Below the pieces are notes generated by a model. It searched no databases and was not told where the DNA came from. It was given only the letters and a program-made list of their open reading frames with translations. Both the position numbers and the translations under genes were made by a program. From Bacteroidaceae bacterium (lineage in GTDB: Bacteria; Bacteroidota; Bacteroidia; Bacteroidales; Bacteroidaceae), in NCBI GenBank assembly GCA_017551845.1, contig JAFZKR010000092.1, positions 1-11,574 on the forward strand: DNA of 11,574 bases, read 5' to 3'. Below, piece after piece: positions 6,807-11,574 of the stretch. Positions within the stretch are counted from its first letter, which is position 1. Each line of letters starts with the position of its first letter.

Positions 6807-8813
6807 ATGAAATTCTTCAATTCAAAAAAACTCTTAGGCACAATCGCATTTGCCGCAGTTACTCTTGTTGGAGGACTTTTCCAGTCAAGCTGTCTTGACG
6901 AACAGCATCCTGGAAACTACTACACATTCATGGGTGAGACTGTAGCCGACTTCCTCCAGAACAGAGAGGATCTTTTCAGTGATTTCATTTATTGCCTCAA
7001 GGAATCCGGCGTTTGGGGTGAGATGCAAACTTATGGCGAGCATACATGTTTTGCACCCACCAATGAAGCCATGAAAGTTTTTCTTCAAGAAAAGGGATAT
7101 ACCGATATCACTCAGCTCACACACGAAGAACTTGACACCATAGCCAAGACTCACCTCTGCAATGCAACTATCTTCTGCAAGGAGATCATGGACGGTGCAT
7201 TTCCTTATCCCAACCTTCTGGACCGCTACTTGACATACACCACTGATTCCGCCTACAATAACGGCAAATATCAGGTTGTCTATAAGGTCAACACCACATC
7301 AAGCATCCTCGAGCGTGATGACACTGTGACTAACGGCGTCATCCACATTGTGGATAAGGTCATTGTCCCGAGTAACCGTTTCCTCGGGGACCGTATAGCA
7401 GAGGATCCTATGGTCACCATATTCTCACAGGCATTGAATGAAACCCGCATAATTGACTCACTTGTCGCTTATCTGGACCCCAACTACGTCAGTCCTTCAT
7501 ATGACTCCCTTCTGATCTGTTTCCTTCAGACTGGAAAGACCGCTATCAAATATACAACTTCATACGAGACAGAAAACGGAGTGTTCCCTGACAAGCGCCC
7601 CTTCAAGTTCACCGCATTCATCGAGCCCGATTCCATTTACAGGAAAAACGGTATCAACAACCTCGAAGACCTGCGAAAAAAGGCTGAAGAATGGTATCCT
7701 GACTATCCTGAGTATTATAACGACCTCACGGACAGAAGGAACTCCCTTAACAAGTTCGTTTCATACCATATCCTCCCCGAACAGTTGAGCTATGACAAGT
7801 TTAACGTATCTTATGAGGAGATTACCAGTCAATTCTCCAAGTGGGATGCCATAGACATTGAAGACTGGTATGAAACCATAATGCCGTATTCAGTCATGCG
7901 CATAAGTTTCCCCAAGAAAGGTGGCAGATACATTAACCGTAAAGGTGCCCCCAAGGCTGCCCGCGGCATTGAATATGAAGGTGTCAGGATATGGGCTCCG
8001 AGTGAGCGTACAGACTTCGATATGACAGCTTTGAACGGCCAGTATCACCTGATTGATGACCTGCTCCTTTACACTACGGAAGTCAGGGAGAACAATCTTA
8101 ACCAAAGAATGAGAATCATGGCCAACACCATGTCCCCTGATTTCATCAACAGCGGTGCAGCAGGCCGTCTCAACAAGACCAATAAGGACAATTATGTTAC
8201 CGGTTTCAAGAGAGGATTCTGCAAGAACTTTGAAAGTTCTGATGAAACCGAGTTCTGGGTACGTTACATCAATTCCTCATTCACCTGCTATCTGGGTTAT
8301 GAGATGACCGTACGTGGAATCTATGATTTGACACTAAGATTGCCGCCTGTACCTACGGATGGAACCTATGAAGTCCGTATTTATGAAGAATCCATGGCTT
8401 CACAGAGCGCTGTATCCGGCGGTCGTGGCATAGTCCAGTTCTATTTCAAGGAAGGTAAAGACGGAGAATTCGCTCCCTCCGGCATTCCTTTCAATCTGAA
8501 TCTCGGCGGCAGCGACCCGAAAGTGGGAGCCGTTGCTGACGGTGACCTGAATGGTGAAGAAGAGATTCAGGCCAACGAGAAGGCTATGCGTAACCGTGGT
8601 TACATGAAAGCTCCTGATGCGTACAAGGATCTTCGCGACGGAACAGACCGTTACCGTATAATCATGACAACCAACTATATGTATGCTAATCAGGATTATT
8701 ACATCCGTGTTCGTCTTGTCACTGACAACAAAACTGCTGTTTGTCCTTTCAACATCATAGAAGTTGTACCCAAGAGCGTTTATCTGGGTGAGATTCCGGA
8801 GGACCGTCATTGA
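6807..8813 (+). CDS. surface lipoprotein with two fasciclin (FAS1) domains
   Basis: A 668-residue predicted lipoprotein. The signal (MKFFNSKKLL..., lipobox FQSSC) places the lipidated Cys at 29, followed by LDE, an acidic start that may favour surface export. FAS1 domain 1 covers about 45-190, with the H1-like box HTCFAPTNEAM (79-89) and the H2-like box TNGVIHIVDKVIVP (175-188). A diverged FAS1 domain 2 covers about 200-425, with FTAFIEPDSIY (268-278) and NGQYHLIDDLLLY (410-422). The rest (about 430-668) is beta-rich with aromatic repeats and ends YYIRVRLV...VPKSVY, possibly a binding module. Such proteins are common next to SusC/SusD pairs in Bacteroidota glycan loci and are thought to aid glycan capture; no enzyme motif is seen. 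A TTG at 6777 would add 10 residues, but the ATG at 6807 gives the proper signal peptide. Confidence 0.87.
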   Translation: MKFFNSKKLLGTIAFAAVTLVGGLFQSSCLDEQHPGNYYTFMGETVADFLQNREDLFSDFIYCLKESGVWGEMQTYGEHTCFAPTNEAMKVFLQEKGYTDITQLTHEELDTIAKTHLCNATIFCKEIMDGAFPYPNLLDRYLTYTTDSAYNNGKYQVVYKVNTTSSILERDDTVTNGVIHIVDKVIVPSNRFLGDRIAEDPMVTIFSQALNETRIIDSLVAYLDPNYVSPSYDSLLICFLQTGKTAIKYTTSYETENGVFPDKRPFKFTAFIEPDSIYRKNGINNLEDLRKKAEEWYPDYPEYYNDLTDRRNSLNKFVSYHILPEQLSYDKFNVSYEEITSQFSKWDAIDIEDWYETIMPYSVMRISFPKKGGRYINRKGAPKAARGIEYEGVRIWAPSERTDFDMTALNGQYHLIDDLLLYTTEVRENNLNQRMRIMANTMSPDFINSGAAGRLNKTNKDNYVTGFKRGFCKNFESSDETEFWVRYINSSFTCYLGYEMTVRGIYDLTLRLPPVPTDGTYEVRIYEESMASQSAVSGGRGIVQFYFKEGKDGEFAPSGIPFNLNLGGSDPKVGAVADGDLNGEEEIQANEKAMRNRGYMKAPDAYKDLRDGTDRYRIIMTTNYMYANQDYYIRVRLVTDNKTAVCPFNIIEVVPKSVYLGEIPEDRH

Positions 8814-8836
8814 TCTGACATACACCTTATATATAT

Positions 8837-8863
8837 ACAAGGGGCGGCTGTACCGCCCCTTGT
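8837..8863 (+). terminator. perfect 11-bp GC-rich hairpin, probable terminator
   Basis: ACAAGGGGCGG (8837-8847) pairs fully with CCGCCCCTTGT (8853-8863) around the loop CTGTA. It lies 23 bases after the fasciclin stop and 18 bases before the recombinase ATG. The downstream tail TGGTTTATAA is only partly T-rich, so termination may be leaky, and read-through could supply the recombinase, for which no good promoter is seen. The hairpin is nearly symmetric and could act in both directions. Confidence 0.65.
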
Positions 8864-8881
8864 TGGTTTATAATAAACATC

Positions 8882-10198
8882 ATGTCGGCAACTTTTGAAC
8901 TGAGGACGACTAAAAAAAGCGGGTATGCCACTGTGTTCGTACGCATCCAGTCTTCACGATTGGGTATTAACATCAGGCAGTCAACGCATTTGAAGGTTTC
9001 TGTACGGAAATGGCAGCTGCCCGTTGACAGCGTAGCCAGGCGTCATTATGCCGAATCTCCAGAGGGGTATAATGTCTTCAGCAAACTGGAAAGGATTGCT
9101 CGTGAAATCAACATCCGCCTTGTTGCCGGCATACCCGTCACCACGAACGATGTACGTCTCATTGTGGCGAGCACAGTTCTGGATACTGACATCAGCCGGC
9201 TTAACGGCAAGAACTCATTGATCAAGACTGTTCCTCTGAACGAATATATAAACCAGTATATAACAGGTATGGAGAACGGGACACGACTCTCCATTCATGG
9301 TAAGAGATATGCCAAAGGTTCCGTTGACGCGATGAAACAAACCATGAAACAGTTCAAAGAGTATCAGGCATCCGGACAGTTCACTCTGAATTTTCAGGAT
9401 ATTGACATGAAATTCTATAACGATTTCGTGGCATATCTCCAGAGTCGTAACTATTCCATCAATTCAATAGGCAAGTGTATTAACAGCATCAAGAATCTCC
9501 TTCGTGCAGCCGAGAGTGACGGATACAACGGATTCACCTATTACCGTGACCACCGGTTCAAGGCATACAGCGTCAACGTTGATTCCATCTACCTGACCCG
9601 GGAGGAACTTGACCGCTTCATGAACGTAAGCCTTGACAAAAAACGTAAATGTTATGAACATGCACGTGACATATTCTACGTGGGAGTCTGCACAGCGCAA
9701 CGTGTCTCTGATTATGCCAACATCTCATCAAAGAACATGCGCTGTGTCAAAACCGACGAAAAGGGGAAGAACAACAAGGAATTCACCACAATAGATATCA
9801 TCCAGCAAAAGACCGGGAACAGAGTATCCATCCCTGTCAGTGGCTCGCTTGGCAAGGTCCTTCACAAATATGGATGGGAACTGCCCCGCATTCCTGAACC
9901 ACGACTGAACAAATATATAAAAGAGGTGGGCAGGCTTGCCGGAATAGATTCACCTGTAGAGATTGTACGTACCAACGGAGGAGTAGCAAAGAAAATGAAC
10001 CTCAAGAAATACGAGCTCATCTGCACACATACCGCCCGTCGCACCGGAGCTACTCTCATGTATCTCTCCGGAATGGATATATTTGACATCATGAAAATCA
10101 CCGGCCACACATCCCCCGCAATCCTCAAGAAGTATATAAAGGCCAACGACCTCGATGTGGCAAGAAAGATCAAGAGCAAGTACGATTATTTCGACTGA
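8882..10198 (+). CDS. tyrosine recombinase (integrase/invertase family)
   Basis: A 438-residue site-specific recombinase, full length for Bacteroidota integrases. The N-terminal arm-binding-type domain is about 1-110 (MSATFELRTTKKSG, with the typical R-x-K-W segment near 41-44). The SAM-like core-binding domain is about 115-215, and the catalytic domain follows. All catalytic residues are present: R274 in TAQRVSDY, K310 in QQKTGN, H383 and R386 in HTARRTGA, H409 in GHTS, and the nucleophile Y418 in KKYIK. It should cut and rejoin DNA through a 3'-phosphotyrosine link. The ATG follows A-rich DNA without Shine-Dalgarno sequence. It stands alone, with no excisionase, mobilisation or phage genes beside it, between two surface-protein genes. 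Candidate roles are integration of an island, inversion of a nearby promoter or gene segment, or a remnant. Confidence 0.93.
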   Translation: MSATFELRTTKKSGYATVFVRIQSSRLGINIRQSTHLKVSVRKWQLPVDSVARRHYAESPEGYNVFSKLERIAREINIRLVAGIPVTTNDVRLIVASTVLDTDISRLNGKNSLIKTVPLNEYINQYITGMENGTRLSIHGKRYAKGSVDAMKQTMKQFKEYQASGQFTLNFQDIDMKFYNDFVAYLQSRNYSINSIGKCINSIKNLLRAAESDGYNGFTYYRDHRFKAYSVNVDSIYLTREELDRFMNVSLDKKRKCYEHARDIFYVGVCTAQRVSDYANISSKNMRCVKTDEKGKNNKEFTTIDIIQQKTGNRVSIPVSGSLGKVLHKYGWELPRIPEPRLNKYIKEVGRLAGIDSPVEIVRTNGGVAKKMNLKKYELICTHTARRTGATLMYLSGMDIFDIMKITGHTSPAILKKYIKANDLDVARKIKSKYDYFD

Positions 10199-10270
10199 AA
10201 GACACATTATTCCTCTTTATGGACATATAGGATACAACCGATAAAAAAGGTGTACGCCGGACAGAGAAAA

Positions 10271-10291
10271 TACTTGTCATATAAACAAGTA
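10271..10291 (+). repeat. inverted repeat 73 bases after the recombinase gene
   Basis: TACTTGT (10271-10277) and ACAAGTA (10285-10291) form a perfect 7-bp dyad around CATATAA. ACAAGT recurs at 10315-10320. There is no T tract directly after it, so it is a poor terminator; a recombinase core site, with 7-bp arms and a 7-bp spacer, is the more interesting reading but is unproven. Confidence 0.3.
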
Positions 10292-10615
10292 CTTACTTTC
10301 ATGTTGAGCAAGTCACAAGTGTTTTCTGCCCTATCTCGTTATATCATATCCGTCATAAATACACCTTACCATTCAAAATCAGTACCATTCATACTATTTC
10401 AAGCAAATGATACTTATAATAAAAACTACTTATATCAAACAATTGATTATGTAAATATATTTCTCTGTAATAAAGCACAAATTAATATACTTGAAGAACA
10501 CATTACATTAAATTAATTAAGTACCATAATAGTATCGTTAACTATATAGTATTTATATTAATACATCTTATACGCCATTATTCTTGTAGCCCTTCTACCT
10601 GATACACTTATGCAA

Positions 10616-10647
10616 GTTGTTTATAATTTAAAATGACAATAATTTTT
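10616..10647 (+). promoter_or_regulatory. weak candidate promoter for the gene at 10715
   Basis: GTTG at 10616-10619 and TAATTTTT at 10640-10647 are 20 bases apart and match the Bacteroides TTTG / TAnnTTTG pattern with one mismatch each. The region is so AT-rich that such matches arise easily; TAAATTTT at 10674-10681 is an alternative. The leader before the ATG has no Shine-Dalgarno sequence. Confidence 0.28.
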
Positions 10648-10714
10648 TAATAGTTATTATTTTACAGCGAGTATAAATTTTTTTTTACCTTATTATTAAC
10701 TAAAAGTTTCATTT

Positions 10715-11574
10715 ATGAAAAAACGTGACTTAATTCTTGCAGGTGCCCTGTTGTTAGGCTTCGGTCTGAATGTACAGGCACAGACTGCTGATGAGCAGCT
10801 CTTCTTCTTCGGTTTCGAGGACGGGCTTGCATCATTCACGGATTCAGCGAATCCGATTGATTCCATTACGCAGATCAAGTATTATGACGGAGTGGTCTCC
10901 AATGGAACCTCTGCTTATCCCAAGGACCTGACAATCTCTTATGTCAAGGACTCTCTCATGCTGCTCCTTAACGGTATCACCCCTCTGGGCAGCCGTGGTG
11001 ACATTTACGAGATTGTTACCGATCCTCTCGGCGGCCACCAGGCTGATATGGAAGCTATGGGTGCCCAGGGCGGATCAAACTACTTCAAGTACACTGCCGG
11101 CGGTGAGTTTGGTGGTGACAACTGTCCCGATTACAATGCCGACCTCTTTGTACGTGGTATTTTCTTCGAGCCCTACACCTCTTACCGTCTGGTATTCTAC
11201 ACCAAGGCAAGCACAACTGAGGCAGCTATCAACGCAGGTGTGTTCAGCGGTTACTACAACTCTGAGAAGCCTATCTCAATGAACGGCGCCAACGGTGGTG
11301 AATTCTACATGGAGAAGAGGGAGTTCACAACTGACCGTTGGGAGCGCAACACCCTGATGATGTTCTTCCAGAACGACTCAATCGCCAACGCCCACATGTA
11401 CAATGCAGGTTTCTGGTGGCAGGACAGCTGGAGGACCGTTGATCCTGAGACAGGAGTCGAGTACAATGCCATCAAGCAGTTCGAGAAGTTCTTCTATCGC
11501 ATCTCCTTCATGGCTCCGGGTGTCACCTACTATCTGGATGACATTTCACTCTACAAGTCAACCATCGGCGGTGC
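10715..11574 (+). CDS. secreted protein with carbohydrate-binding-like beta-sandwich, 3' part outside window
   Basis: The frame is open from ATG 10715 to the window edge (286 complete codons), so the C-terminus is unknown. A clear Sec signal peptide (MKKRDLILAGALLLGFG...) probably ends at VQA-Q, cleaved after A22, with no lipobox Cys. The mature part starts with FFFGFEDGLASF (30-41) and ends in the visible stretch with YYLDDISLY (272-280). This FEDG...LDD-I-L pattern is usual in jelly-roll carbohydrate-binding modules of Bacteroidota secreted proteins (CBM4/9/22-like fold), where the late Asp residues lie near a calcium or sugar site. It is rich in Gly, Asn and aromatic residues. No catalytic motif is visible. 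It may be a glycan-binding surface protein or the N-terminal part of a larger enzyme; I do not recognise the exact family. Confidence 0.8.
   Translation, partial: MKKRDLILAGALLLGFGLNVQAQTADEQLFFFGFEDGLASFTDSANPIDSITQIKYYDGVVSNGTSAYPKDLTISYVKDSLMLLLNGITPLGSRGDIYEIVTDPLGGHQADMEAMGAQGGSNYFKYTAGGEFGGDNCPDYNADLFVRGIFFEPYTSYRLVFYTKASTTEAAINAGVFSGYYNSEKPISMNGANGGEFYMEKREFTTDRWERNTLMMFFQNDSIANAHMYNAGFWWQDSWRTVDPETGVEYNAIKQFEKFFYRISFMAPGVTYYLDDISLYKSTIGG

Larger units (their letters stand above)
10199..10714. other. AT-rich intergenic region with small repeats and no convincing gene
   Basis: About 515 bases of strongly AT-rich DNA, far richer in AT than the genes on either side. It contains a 7-bp hairpin at 10271-10291, the 9-base direct repeat TACCATTCA at 10367-10375 and 10383-10391, and AGTACCAT at both 10381-10388 and 10520-10527. 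ATACTATT (10391-10398) is inverted as AATAGTAT at 10528-10535. These could be recombinase sites or chance in biased DNA. A frame of 88 codons from GTG at 10250 has the Asn/Ile/Tyr/Lys bias of translated AT-rich DNA and no recognisable domain. No tRNA was seen. Confidence 0.6.

Noticed and set aside
8400..8840. 146-codon antisense frame over the fasciclin C-terminus
   Set aside because: It lies opposite a well-supported coding region, has no recognisable domain, and begins inside the terminator hairpin region without a start context.
8831..8840. TATATATA run before the hairpin as a promoter for the recombinase
   Set aside because: It does not match TAnnTTTG and has no TTTG at the right spacing.
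10250..10516. 88-codon frame from GTG in the AT-rich region
   Set aside because: Amino-acid content reflects base composition (many Ile, Asn, Tyr, Lys), there is no domain or signal peptide, and AAGG abuts the GTG rather than lying at ribosome-site spacing.

Overview
The window looks like a chromosomal segment of a gut- or rumen-type member of the Bacteroidales (Bacteroidaceae or Prevotellaceae; the genus cannot be fixed from this sequence). The signs are lipoprotein and Sec signal peptides with Bacteroidota-style lipoboxes, A-rich start regions mostly without Shine-Dalgarno sequences, promoter elements of the Bacteroides type (TTTG / TAnnTTTG), and a gene set typical of polysaccharide utilisation loci.

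Left part (37-6588) is a divergent pair of two-gene operons that fits processing and uptake of decorated xylan fragments. On the minus strand, a GH95 lipoprotein (1272-3647) is followed 20 bases later by a DcaP-like outer-membrane barrel (37-1251). On the plus strand, a xylulokinase (xylB, 3808-5286) is followed 18 bases later by a GH8 lipoprotein resembling oligoxylanases (5305-6588). A strong intrinsic terminator closes the second operon. The GH95 carries Thr two residues before the N-x-N active-site pair, where alpha-L-fucosidases of the family are remembered to carry His. With the xylan neighbours, this suggests an alpha-L-galactosidase that trims L-galactose from complex glucuronoarabinoxylan.

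Middle part (6645-8881) holds a separately promoted surface lipoprotein with two fasciclin (FAS1) domains. Its leader contains two back-to-back dyads and a 7-codon upstream reading frame with a strong GGGAGG ribosome binding site. A perfect 11-bp hairpin separates it from the next gene.

Right part (8882-11574) holds a complete tyrosine recombinase with all catalytic residues, about 515 bases of very AT-rich DNA without a convincing gene, and the first 286 codons of a secreted protein with a carbohydrate-binding-like beta-sandwich ending. That gene runs off the window. No SusC/SusD pair, sensor-regulator, tRNA, rRNA or CRISPR array is visible. The recombinase sits between genes for surface proteins, so it could be an island integrase, a DNA invertase or a remnant; the window alone does not decide.
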